Shown here: one piece after another, positions 1 to 8,037 of the stretch
Layout: every line of letters starts with the position of its first letter
How positions within the stretch are numbered: position 1 is the first letter of the stretch
Assembly: GCF_018130165.1 (NCBI RefSeq)
Contig: NZ_JAFCLZ010000030.1
Span: 32,650 to 96,649 of the forward strand
From: Bradyrhizobium sp. JYMT SZCCT0180
GTDB lineage: Bacteria; Pseudomonadota; Alphaproteobacteria; Rhizobiales; Xanthobacteraceae
Direction of reading: 5' to 3'
DNA: 64,000 nucleotides
Notes under the pieces: model-generated
The model's database searches: none
Seen by the model: only the letters and a program-made list of their open reading frames with translations
What the model was told of the DNA's origin: nothing
Program-made: the position numbers and the translations under genes

Positions 1-662
1 TCAACGCCACGATCTTCGACGGGCACGCGGCGGAAGAGATCGCCAAGTTCCTCGACTTCACCACCGAACTCGGTGTCGGTGTTTCGATGTCGCCGGGCTA
101 CGCCTATGAGCGCGCGCCGGACCAGGAGCACTTCCTCAACCGCACCAAGACCAAGAAGCTGTTCCGCGACGTCTTTGCCCTCGGCAAGGGCAAGAAGTGG
201 AACTTCATGCATTCCGGCCTGTTCCTCGACTTCCTGGCCGGCAACCAGAGCTACGAATGCACCCCGTGGGGCATGCCGGCGCGCAACATTTTCGGCTGGC
301 AGAAGCCCTGCTACCTGCTCGGCGAGGGCTACACCAAGACCTTCAAGGAATTGATGGAGACCACCGACTGGGAGACCTACGGCACCGGCAAATACGAGAA
401 GTGTGCCGACTGCATGGCGCATTGCGGCTATGAGCCGACCGCCGCCAATGCCGCGCTGGTCAATCCGTTGAAGGCGATGTGGGTGGCGCTGCGCGGCGTC
501 CGGACGTCAGGTCCGATGGCGCCGGAGATCAACCTCGATAAACAGCGTCCGGCGCAGTACATCTTCTCATCGGAAGTACAGAAGCGCCTGTCGGAGATCC
601 GCAAGGACGAGGCGGCTGCCGCAGCCGCCAAGCAGCAGCAGAAAGCCTCCACGGCCGCCTGA
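1..662 (+). CDS. hpnH: Adenosyl-hopene transferase HpnH, C-terminal part
   Basis: The reading frame is open from the window edge (first full codon at base 3) to a TGA at 660-662, so the N-terminal half with the radical SAM cluster motif lies outside. HpnH adds the 5'-deoxyadenosyl group of SAM to diploptene, the first step in building C35 hopanoids. The visible part has the family's C-terminal region, with a Cys-rich stretch (CADCMAHCGYEP) after the FGWQKPCYLL segment, and a low-complexity Ala/Gln/Lys tail. It converges on hpnG, which acts on its product. A strong bidirectional terminator separates the two. The family call rests on recognised sequence plus context. Confidence 0.9.
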   Translation, partial: NATIFDGHAAEEIAKFLDFTTELGVGVSMSPGYAYERAPDQEHFLNRTKTKKLFRDVFALGKGKKWNFMHSGLFLDFLAGNQSYECTPWGMPARNIFGWQKPCYLLGEGYTKTFKELMETTDWETYGTGKYEKCADCMAHCGYEPTAANAALVNPLKAMWVALRGVRTSGPMAPEINLDKQRPAQYIFSSEVQKRLSEIRKDEAAAAAAKQQQKASTAA

Positions 663-734
663 GGGCGACCGAGAGCGCAACGCGGCCAGCCCGCGTTGCG
701 TGAAGGCTGAGATTCAAAACGAAGAGCACAAAAC

Positions 735-766
735 AAAAATGCCGTCGCACATGCGACGGCATTTTT
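735..766. terminator. Bidirectional intrinsic terminator between hpnH and hpnG
   Basis: Two 15-base arms (735-749 and 752-766) are perfectly complementary around a 2-base centre. The GC-rich core is flanked by A and T runs, so a U-tract follows the hairpin in both directions. It sits between the convergent ends of hpnH and hpnG. Confidence 0.85.
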
Positions 767-793
767 CATTGCAGCGAACTAATTCAGCGGTCG

Positions 794-1558
794 TCAGGCG
801 TTGGCCGCAGCCAGCCCCTCGCCGCCGGAGATGAAACCGCGGCAGCCGCGCAGCGAACGCAGCGCACGATTGAAATCGATGCCCGTGGACACCAGCGCGC
901 GCAACGTCCTCGGATTGCGCGCGACGCCGCGCAGCACCTTGCGCAGGTCGATGTCGCCGTTCGGCTTGATTGCGCTCTTGGCCAAAGCCGGCAGCGAGCG
1001 GCTGGCAGGATCAGAGATGACGCGGAGTGCCGCGAACGGAATGCCTGCCTTGGCCGCATAGGCCGCCGCGATATGGCTTTCCATGTCGACGGCCGCAGCC
1101 CCCGTCTCCGAATGCAGCGCGGCCTTGCAGGCGGTCGCCGCGATCACCTGCTCCACTCCGGCCAGACCGCCACGAATCACGCGACGCCGCCGCAGCGCGG
1201 CGCTGGCAATCACTTCCTCGTTGAGCGCCAGACCGGCCAGAAAACGGGTATCGCCGGCCAGAACCTCGGTCGCGACCACGACATCGCCCGACTTCAGCGA
1301 CGGATCGAGCCCGCCAGCGACGCCGAAGGAGATGACGCCCCTGAATGTCGATGAATCCAGTGTCGCGAGCAGCGCGCGCAATTGCTGCGGATCGCTACTG
1401 CTGCAGATCACGATCATGCCTGGACCGGCCGCAATGCGGGCCTCTTGTACCAAGCCTGTAACGATCAAAACCGGCCGCGGATCAATTTGATTGAGATCAC
1501 CCGAATTGAGGTCACTCGAATTGTCCACGATCGCGGCGGCCCCCGCCCCCCAAGTCAC
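794..1558 (-). CDS. hpnG: Adenosylhopane nucleosidase/phosphorylase HpnG
   Basis: A 254-residue protein of the nucleoside phosphorylase family. HpnG removes adenine from adenosylhopane to give the ribosyl intermediate of bacteriohopanetetrol. The fold is recognisable from the N-terminal VTGLVQEARIA segment, the Gly-rich SFGVAGGLDP loop and the AVDMESHIAAAYA motif that contacts the ribose in this family. The start is GTG at 1558, overlapping the shc stop by 4 bases (GTGA), so translation is probably coupled to shc. An ATG in the other frames would not give this N-terminus. It is the last gene of the minus-strand hpn operon. Confidence 0.9.
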   Translation of the reverse strand: MTWGAGAAAIVDNSSDLNSGDLNQIDPRPVLIVTGLVQEARIAAGPGMIVICSSSDPQQLRALLATLDSSTFRGVISFGVAGGLDPSLKSGDVVVATEVLAGDTRFLAGLALNEEVIASAALRRRRVIRGGLAGVEQVIAATACKAALHSETGAAAVDMESHIAAAYAAKAGIPFAALRVISDPASRSLPALAKSAIKPNGDIDLRKVLRGVARNPRTLRALVSTGIDFNRALRSLRGCRGFISGGEGLAAANA

Positions 1559-3564
1559 ATCCCGACCCCTACCACCCTGCTGTTGGTGCTTCTCAAATTC
1601 CGATACCGCGCCATCGCCCAGAGCGGAAAGAACTTCGAGTAGCCATGATAACGCAAATAAAACACCCGCGGAAACCCCGTAGCCGTGTAGCGCGGCTCAT
1701 CCCACAGCCCTTTTTCGGTCTGTGTGGTTTTTAGGTACTCCACACCGCGCGCAACTGCCGGGTTCCCGACCTCGCCCGCTGCCATCAGTCCAAGCAAGGC
1801 CCATGCCGTTTGCGAGGAGGTCGATGGTGCGGCCTCGAATCCCCTGTAGTCCAGCCGGTAGCTGACCGCATCCTCGCCCCAGCCGCCGTCCTGATTCTGA
1901 ATCGATAGCAGCCAATCGACCGCCTTGCGAATCATTGGGTCCTGATGATCGATACCTGCGACATTTAGCGCACAGAGCACCGACCAGGTGCCGTAGACGT
2001 AATTCAGCCCCCAGCGGCCGTACCACGAGCCTTCGGCAAGCTGGGTGCGGCGCAGATAGTCGATGCCGTCGGCAACAGCCTTGCTGGTCGCGGCGGTTTC
2101 GCCGAGTTGCGCCAGCATCGAGACGCAGCGCGCGGTGACGTCCTCGGTCGGCGGATCGAGCAGCGCGCCGTGGTCGGAGAACGGAATGTTGTTGAGATAG
2201 TATTCGAGGTTGTTGACGTCGAAGGCGGCCCAGCCGCCATCGCGGCTCTGCATGCCCTCGATCCACTCGCGGCCGCGCGCGATCGCGATATCGTATTCGG
2301 AGCTTCCGGACTGCTTGCGCGCGCGGTCCATCGCCATGACAACGACGGCGGTGTCGTCGAGATCGGGATAATGCGCATTGTTGTACTGGAACGCCCAGCC
2401 ACCCGGCCGCACATCGGGCGCCTTCACCGCCCAATCGCCCTTGAGGTCGAGCACCTGCAGCGGCTTCAGCCAGTCGAGACCCTGCTTCATCTTCGCGAGC
2501 GTTTCTTCGCCGCCGGCCTCAGCCAGTGCGTGGCAGGTGAGCGCCGTGTCCCACACCGGCGACACGCACGGCTGGCAATAGGCCTCGTGCTCGCCGATCA
2601 CCAGGAGCTTGTCGATGCCTCTGCGGGTGATCGCGCGCGGCGGAAAATCCGGTCCCTTGCCGAGCGCCTCGTACATCATGACGATGTTGGCCATCGGCGG
2701 ATAGATCGCGCCCATGCCGTCTTCGCCGTTCAACCGCTCGTTGATAAAGGCAAGTGCCGCATCGATCGCGCGGGCGCGAAGCTTTTTCGGAAACATCGGT
2801 TCGACGACCCGCAGGATGGCGTCGATGCCGCGAAACAGCAGGAACCAGCCCGTGCTTTGATGCGGCGCCTTCGCCGTCATGCCGACCGACTTCGGATCCT
2901 GCAGGAACAATTCGTCGATCCCGACGCCTTTCGGATTCTTTGCCAGCGGCTTCAGCGCCGCCATCACCATCAGCGGCACGATCGTGGTGCGCGCCCAGTA
3001 GGAGATCTTGTTGATATGGAACGGCGACCACATCGGCAGCAGCATGATCTCGATCGGCAGCACCGGTACCGCGCGCCAGGTCAGCACGCCGTAGAAAGCC
3101 AGCAGGAAGCGGGTGAACACGTTGACCTTGGCGGCCCCGCCGCGCGAACGGATCGCCTCGCGCGCCCGCACCATGTGCGGCGCATCGACGGAATCGCCGA
3201 TCATCTTCAGCGCGAAGTAAGACTTCACGCTGGCGCTCATATCGAACGCACCGTCCTGCACCAGCGGCCAGCCGCCATGATTGCCTTGCGTGCGCCTGAT
3301 ATAGTTGGCGATCTTGGCTTCGAGTTCGCTGTCGACGGGCTCGGCGAGATAGTGGCGCAGCAGCACATATTCCGACGGGATCGTGCTGTCGGCTTCCAGC
3401 TCGAATACCCAGTGCCCGTCGGATTGCCGATAGCCGAGCAGCGCCTGCGTCGCCGAGGAGATCGATTTCTCCAGCGCGACGGGGTCGACTGCCGCGATGG
3501 CATCGGCTGCCGCGACGGGATCGGCAACAACGCTTTGATCGACGGAAGACATTTCGTCAGACAT
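1555..3564 (-). CDS. shc: Squalene-hopene cyclase
   Basis: A 669-residue class II terpene cyclase (also called HpnF) that turns squalene into hopene and hopanol, acting as a monotopic membrane protein. The catalytic DxDD motif is D401-L-D-D404. Several QW repeats are visible, for example QSRDGGWAAFD and QNQDGGWGEDAV. Length is close to the usual 630-720 residues. The first 30 residues are an Ala/Val/Asp-rich, repetitive extension (VDPVA-type) before the conserved domain. It lies 57 bases after hpnE and overlaps hpnG, consistent with one transcript hpnC-D-E-shc-G. Confidence 0.97.
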   Translation of the reverse strand: MSDEMSSVDQSVVADPVAAADAIAAVDPVALEKSISSATQALLGYRQSDGHWVFELEADSTIPSEYVLLRHYLAEPVDSELEAKIANYIRRTQGNHGGWPLVQDGAFDMSASVKSYFALKMIGDSVDAPHMVRAREAIRSRGGAAKVNVFTRFLLAFYGVLTWRAVPVLPIEIMLLPMWSPFHINKISYWARTTIVPLMVMAALKPLAKNPKGVGIDELFLQDPKSVGMTAKAPHQSTGWFLLFRGIDAILRVVEPMFPKKLRARAIDAALAFINERLNGEDGMGAIYPPMANIVMMYEALGKGPDFPPRAITRRGIDKLLVIGEHEAYCQPCVSPVWDTALTCHALAEAGGEETLAKMKQGLDWLKPLQVLDLKGDWAVKAPDVRPGGWAFQYNNAHYPDLDDTAVVVMAMDRARKQSGSSEYDIAIARGREWIEGMQSRDGGWAAFDVNNLEYYLNNIPFSDHGALLDPPTEDVTARCVSMLAQLGETAATSKAVADGIDYLRRTQLAEGSWYGRWGLNYVYGTWSVLCALNVAGIDHQDPMIRKAVDWLLSIQNQDGGWGEDAVSYRLDYRGFEAAPSTSSQTAWALLGLMAAGEVGNPAVARGVEYLKTTQTEKGLWDEPRYTATGFPRVFYLRYHGYSKFFPLWAMARYRNLRSTNSRVVGVGM

Positions 3565-3621
3565 CCCTCTGTTCGCGATCGCGCACCGTAAAGCCGGTCA
3601 CGCGCTCTTCCAGTCAGGCCA

Positions 3622-4869
3622 TCATGCCCTGGCCAGAACCAGATCGGCCGCGCGGTCACCCGACCGCACCGATCCCTCGATGGTTGCCGGCAACCCCGTA
3701 TCAGTCCAGTCTCCGGCGAGAAACAGGTTCTTGTAAGCGGTGACCGGGCCCGGCCGCAGCGCGTTCTGCTCCGGCGTCGCCTCGAATGTAGCACGGCGTT
3801 CGCGCACGATCTGCCAGGGCGGTAACTCGCCCTGCACGCCACCTGCCTTGCAGACATCCCGCCAGATCGCCTGTGCGAGTTCTTCACGTGGCATATCGAC
3901 CAAACGGTCGCCATTGCTGATGGTGACCGACAGGCGCTGCGGGAATGCAAACAGCCATTCCACCAATCCACCGACGACGCCAAGGATCGGCACCGCATCC
4001 CTTGGTGGATCGAAGCGGAAATGCGCATTGACGATGGCGCGGTATTTCGTCGGCGTCTTGAGACCCGGCAGCAACGAGGCGGCGGGACGCGGCGGAACGG
4101 CGAGCACCACGACATCGTCAGGCGCCAGCGCAATCGCGTCATCGCCGAACTTCAGTGCGCCGACATGGCTGCCGTTCATCACGAACTCGCGCAACTCGTG
4201 GCCGAGCTGAACTGTGTCGCCCCTGTCCTGCAAGAGCTTGATCGCAGGTTCGATCAGCACCGAACTTAAGCCCTCGCGGGCGATCAGCGGCCGGCAGGCC
4301 TGACCGCCGGCGAGCAGCGTTTCACGGACGATCGCGCCGGCCAGCCCCGCCGAGCCCTCCGGCGGATCGACGTTGAGCGCGGCCAGCAGCAACGGCTGCA
4401 CCAGCCGCTGGTACAACGTGCCCTCGCAGGGGATCGCCTTGCCGACCAGTTTGTCCGTCCCTGCCCAGATCAGAGGCATCAGTGCGAGATAATCGCGCAA
4501 GGACGTGTCGGGCACCCGGCGCGCCTCGTCGAACACCCACAGCGGCAGCCGGCCATCGCCGAGATCGAGCTGCCAGCGCTGGCCGGTCGAGACGTCGCAG
4601 AAGGGAAACTGCGCGCGCTTCGGTCCCACCAGTCCCGCCTCGGTGCCGATCGAACGCGCATAGGCCAGCGCATGGCTGTTGCCCGACAACAGCAGGTGAT
4701 TGCCATTGTCGATCATCAAATTGGTGGCGGCGTCGAAATAGGAACGGCAGCGGCCGCCGGTCGTTTGCGTCGCCTCGTGGACGCACACCTTGTAATTGGC
4801 GTTCGCCAGCCGGACGGCGGCGGAGAGGCCGGAAATGCCGGCGCCGATGATGTGAGCGGTTTTTTGCAT
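3622..4869 (-). CDS. hpnE: Hydroxysqualene dehydroxylase HpnE
   Basis: A 415-residue FAD-dependent amine-oxidase-fold protein. With HpnC and HpnD it makes squalene: HpnE reduces hydroxysqualene to squalene. The dinucleotide-binding motif IIGAGISG is at residues 6-13, right after the start, and the C-terminal FAD-contact block (LFLAGDWTDTGLPATIEGS) is present. The frame stays open upstream to 5091, but that part overlaps hpnD and reads as nonsense. The true start is the ATG at 4869, overlapping the hpnD stop by one base (TGATG). Confidence 0.93.
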   Translation of the reverse strand: MQKTAHIIGAGISGLSAAVRLANANYKVCVHEATQTTGGRCRSYFDAATNLMIDNGNHLLLSGNSHALAYARSIGTEAGLVGPKRAQFPFCDVSTGQRWQLDLGDGRLPLWVFDEARRVPDTSLRDYLALMPLIWAGTDKLVGKAIPCEGTLYQRLVQPLLLAALNVDPPEGSAGLAGAIVRETLLAGGQACRPLIAREGLSSVLIEPAIKLLQDRGDTVQLGHELREFVMNGSHVGALKFGDDAIALAPDDVVVLAVPPRPAASLLPGLKTPTKYRAIVNAHFRFDPPRDAVPILGVVGGLVEWLFAFPQRLSVTISNGDRLVDMPREELAQAIWRDVCKAGGVQGELPPWQIVRERRATFEATPEQNALRPGPVTAYKNLFLAGDWTDTGLPATIEGSVRSGDRAADLVLARA

Positions 4870-5708
4870 CAGATGATCGCGTAACGGAGAAGGATGCCGA
4901 TCTTGGCCATCTTGGTGACGCGGACCGGCGCGCGCGGCGCGGCAAAGCCCCGTTCCAGCAACAGCTCGAGGATGGCGCGGTAATATTTCGACATGATCCG
5001 GGGCGCGCGCACCTTGCGGCGCGAATTGCGCTTCATGATCTCGTCGGCTTTCTCGAAGTACGCCTTGGCCCGTTCCGCCAGCGGCTGGCAAACTTTCGGC
5101 AAGGCGCGCTCGACAATCACCTTGTGCGGATCGTCACTGGTGATCCCGGCATGCAGCAGGGCTTCACGCGGCAGATACAGACGGCCGAGGGTGGCGTCTT
5201 CATCGATGTCGCGCAGGATGTTGGTCAATTGCAGCGCGCGGCCAAGATGATGCGCAAGCTCGACGCCGTCGTGCTCGGGCAACCCGAACACCCGCACGGA
5301 CAGGCGTCCGACGGCGCTCGCGACGCGGTCGCAATAAAGGTCGAGCGTTGCGAAATCCGGCGCGCGGATGTCCTGCGGCACATCCATTTCCATGCCGTCG
5401 ACGACCGCCAGAAAATCCTCGCGCTTGAGGCCGAAGGTCCGCACCGCGGCGACGTAATCCTGCAGGCGTGCCGGCGGACGGCCCTGATAGAGCGCGTCGA
5501 TGTCGTCACGCCATTGCTGGAGGCCGGCGAGCCGTTCCGGCCGCGGTTCGTGGGAATCGGCGATGTCGTCGACCTGCCGGCAAAAACTGTAGATCAGGAA
5601 CATCGCCTCGCGCTGGTCGCGCGGCAGGATGCGCATCGCGGCATAGAACGAACTGCCCGACGCGGTGGTGCCGTAATTTGCGTCGGCCGCCGCCGTCTCT
5701 GATGTCAT
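4869..5708 (-). CDS. hpnD: Presqualene diphosphate synthase HpnD
   Basis: A 279-residue trans-isoprenyl diphosphate synthase of the squalene/phytoene synthase family. It condenses two farnesyl diphosphates to presqualene diphosphate. The first Asp-rich Mg-binding motif is D47-D-I-A-D51, and the second (DIDEDATLGRLYLP) is intact. The gene begins at ATG 5708, overlapping the hpnC stop (ATGA), and ends in a TGATG junction with hpnE. The three squalene genes are therefore tightly coupled. Confidence 0.94.
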   Translation of the reverse strand: MTSETAAADANYGTTASGSSFYAAMRILPRDQREAMFLIYSFCRQVDDIADSHEPRPERLAGLQQWRDDIDALYQGRPPARLQDYVAAVRTFGLKREDFLAVVDGMEMDVPQDIRAPDFATLDLYCDRVASAVGRLSVRVFGLPEHDGVELAHHLGRALQLTNILRDIDEDATLGRLYLPREALLHAGITSDDPHKVIVERALPKVCQPLAERAKAYFEKADEIMKRNSRRKVRAPRIMSKYYRAILELLLERGFAAPRAPVRVTKMAKIGILLRYAII

Positions 5709-6583
5709 GCGCCGGCCGCCGGGTTCGACACGGGCCGCCGGCCCACCGCGCGGCGCGCGATCTCGCCGGCGACACCACCGAGGCTTTGCGCCAGCAATTC
5801 GAGCGGACTGAGATGCACGCGCTCAGCGAGGGGATCGCGCACCTTCAGCATGCCTACGATCTTGTCGGCAAAGGCCTGGATCACCGAGATCTCGAGGCCG
5901 AGGCGGAAATCCTTCACTTCGGCCGCCAGCGATTTGCTTTCGTTGAGCACGGTCTCGGTCCGCACCGCGAGCGCCTGCAGGCACTTCAGCAAAGCCGGCG
6001 GTGACTTCGCCTCGCCCAGCATCTCGACCGTAGCACCGGCGGCTGCGAGCGCGTCGCGCGGCAGGTAGACACGGTTGAGGTCGCGAAAATCCTTGGCGCA
6101 GTCCTGCAGATGGTTGTTGATCTGCAGACCGGCGCACAGCGCGTCCGAGGCGGCCCAGGTCGAGGTGCTCTCGCCGTGGACGTCGAGCATGAAGCGGCCG
6201 ACCGGCATCGCCGAGTAACGGCAATAATGGATCACGTCGTCCCAGTTCTCGTAACGCAGCTTGGTAACGTCCATCCGGAACGCAATCAGCACGTCGAGCG
6301 CGTGGCGCGGCGGCATCTCGCGCGTGGCGAGCGCATGGTGCAGGCTGACCGCCTCTTTCTGGGTGTCGCCCTTGCCGAGCAACTCCGCTTCAAAGAGGTC
6401 GAGGAGCCTCAGCTTTTCGTCTGGCGGCAGCGTCGCGTGATCGGCGATGTCGTCGGCCGTCCTGACGAAATTGTAGAAGCTGAGAATCAGCGCCCGGTGA
6501 CGCGGATGAATGATCCACGACGCGACCGGAAAGTTCTCGTCACGGTGGGTTTTTCCGGATCGCAGTTCGCTCGCGCTGGTCAT
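5705..6583 (-). CDS. hpnC: Hydroxysqualene synthase HpnC
   Basis: A 292-residue member of the squalene/phytoene synthase family that converts presqualene diphosphate to hydroxysqualene. The first Asp-rich motif is D44-D-I-A-D48 (FVRTADDIAD), and the second region reads DCAKDFRDLNRVYLP. I chose ATG 6583, which gives the N-terminus MTSASELRSGK. An in-frame TTG at 6607 would add eight unconvincing residues. It is the first gene of the hpnC-D-E-shc-G run. The 189 bases upstream should hold the operon promoter, but I see no unambiguous box. Confidence 0.93.
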   Translation of the reverse strand: MTSASELRSGKTHRDENFPVASWIIHPRHRALILSFYNFVRTADDIADHATLPPDEKLRLLDLFEAELLGKGDTQKEAVSLHHALATREMPPRHALDVLIAFRMDVTKLRYENWDDVIHYCRYSAMPVGRFMLDVHGESTSTWAASDALCAGLQINNHLQDCAKDFRDLNRVYLPRDALAAAGATVEMLGEAKSPPALLKCLQALAVRTETVLNESKSLAAEVKDFRLGLEISVIQAFADKIVGMLKVRDPLAERVHLSPLELLAQSLGGVAGEIARRAVGRRPVSNPAAGA

Positions 6584-6772
6584 CGAAGGCTGGCTACATT
6601 GGTCCAAATGGCGGCACGCGCCGATATCAGGCGCGCGCGACGGATCGCGAGCCCCATATAGGGGAATACGCCGCCAAAACCAATGCTGTCTGGGGCATCA
6701 AGCCCATGCCGCCGCTCCCGGCAAATACGCCGGAAACGGGCCTTGTACGACGGTTAACCGGTGCGGACGGGG

Positions 6773-7009
6773 TTATTGCCCGTGGCTTTTCAGCACCTGG
6801 TCGCAGGCCGACGTGATCTTCGGACGATTTTGCTGCAGGCAGGCCAGGATCGTGAAATCGCCCTGATCGATCACCGCGCGGCAAAAGCGCTGCACGTCAC
6901 GGGAGCAAGCCTTTTGCTCTTCCGGCGTTCCACTGCGCTGTTGCTGGGCGAAGGCATCCGATGACACCGCGATCGACAATAAAGAGAGAGCCAGGAAAAG
7001 TTTACGCAT
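6773..7009 (-). CDS. Small secreted Cys-rich repeat protein
   Basis: A 78-residue protein with a clear signal peptide (MRKLFLALSLLSIAVSSDAFA, cleavage near residue 21). The mature part is short with four cysteines in the spacing AC-x6-FC ... ILAC ... TSAC. That pattern matches the Cys-rich GLG1/FGFR-type repeat (PF00839) seen in small periplasmic proteins of rhizobia; the assignment is from memory. Two disulphides in the periplasm are expected. It lies upstream of hpnC on the same strand, but 189 bases away. A functional link to hopanoids is only positional. Confidence 0.75.
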   Translation of the reverse strand: MRKLFLALSLLSIAVSSDAFAQQQRSGTPEEQKACSRDVQRFCRAVIDQGDFTILACLQQNRPKITSACDQVLKSHGQ

Positions 7010-7428
7010 CGTATTCCTTCATTTCGGCAGCAAGAAATCCTGTTCCCGAATCGTGTTTCGGCATCGCCGGGACGGATTTGTCTGAAGACGCCGCGTAGCG
7101 CAGCAATGAGCCGACGACAAGCGCTGGTAAATGCGGCCAAATTTGCGGCGCCGCCGCCCATCCATTAACCAATTGATATATCACGTTTATTTACGGAATA
7201 ACTTTCTTCTTGATTGGCTGTTGCGGACCGGACCCCGCAAAGCTAGATGCTGCCGATGAAGCTCGCCGGGATTTTTTGATTCCAGTGCGTGAAAATGCCG
7301 CCTGTCGTGACGCTATCGCCGCAGCTGGCATTTTGTCATTTGAACCTAACATATCGCGGGAACACTAAATCTTCGATGTGGGCGAGACGTGTCTTTGATA
7401 GAGCGTCTATTTTGATGGGAAAATCACA
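7010..7428. other. Divergent intergenic region
   Basis: These 419 bases are clearly more AT-rich than their surroundings and separate two divergent secreted-protein genes. Short open frames here have no coding character. I see no recognisable operator, riboswitch or RNA gene. It presumably holds both promoters. Confidence 0.5.
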
Positions 7429-7932
7429 ATGAAAATGTTTGGTTCCAGCCTGTTTGGTCAGGCTCTCACGGCCGTCGGCGTTGGCGCCGCGCTGATGTTG
7501 TCGGTCTCCGCAGGCTACACGCAGGCGGGAGGCCCGTTTGCCGGTTTTGACGGAAATTGGGCGGGCGCAGGCACGGTCGCGCTGTCCAACGGAACCACGG
7601 AAAACATCCGCTGCAAGGCCGACTACAAGGTCAATGCCAACGGGCTCGGCCTGAAGCAGAACCTGAACTGCGCCAGCGACAGCTACAAATTCGTTCTCTC
7701 CAGCGACGTCACCAGCCAGGGTGACCGTATCTCCGGCAACTGGAGCGAAAAGAGCCGCAACATCTTCGGCAACCTGCAGGGCACCGCAGGCGGCGGACAG
7801 ATCGACGTGTTCGTCGAGGCGTCCGGATTTGCGGCCAATTTGAACTTGCGGACCAACGGCACCAAGCAGATCGTCCAGATCAGTTCCAAGGGCGAAATCC
7901 GCGGCGTCAACATCACGCTGACGAAGACCTGA
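7429..7932 (+). CDS. Secreted protein of unknown function
   Basis: A 167-residue protein with an N-terminal hydrophobic signal segment (residues about 8-31, ending in SAGYTQA) and a mature part rich in Gly, Asn, Ser and Thr. Alternating short hydrophobic strands suggest a small beta-barrel or lipocalin-like fold, with two Cys (RCKADY and LNCASD) that could pair. I do not recognise a named family. It begins at ATG 7429 after an AT-rich leader and ends just before a perfect terminator hairpin, so it is probably a single-gene transcript. Confidence 0.75.
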   Translation: MKMFGSSLFGQALTAVGVGAALMLSVSAGYTQAGGPFAGFDGNWAGAGTVALSNGTTENIRCKADYKVNANGLGLKQNLNCASDSYKFVLSSDVTSQGDRISGNWSEKSRNIFGNLQGTAGGGQIDVFVEASGFAANLNLRTNGTKQIVQISSKGEIRGVNITLTKT

Positions 7933-7954
7933 TCGAACAATCCTCTTTAGTATC

Positions 7955-7990
7955 AGAGCCAGGTTCTGTTGATCAGAACCTGGCTCTTTC
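7955..7990. terminator. Intrinsic terminator after the secreted protein gene
   Basis: Perfect 14-base arms (7955-7968 and 7974-7987) surround a 5-base loop, followed by a short T run. It lies 22 bases after the + strand gene and 48 bases before the end of hpnN on the - strand, so it may serve both. Confidence 0.85.
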
Positions 7991-8037
7991 TCGTGCAGAC
8001 GGCTTTTTGCAAAAGCTGCCGATCGGTTATTTTGCGG

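Noticed and set aside
2107..3591. Open frame of 494 codons on +, antisense to shc
   Set aside because: Its translation is Arg/Asp/His-rich with no domain. It is the GC-rich mirror of shc, which has all the expected motifs.
4870..5091. N-terminal extension of hpnE
   Set aside because: It overlaps hpnD and lacks sense. The FAD motif starts right after ATG 4869, and the TGATG junction fits coupling.
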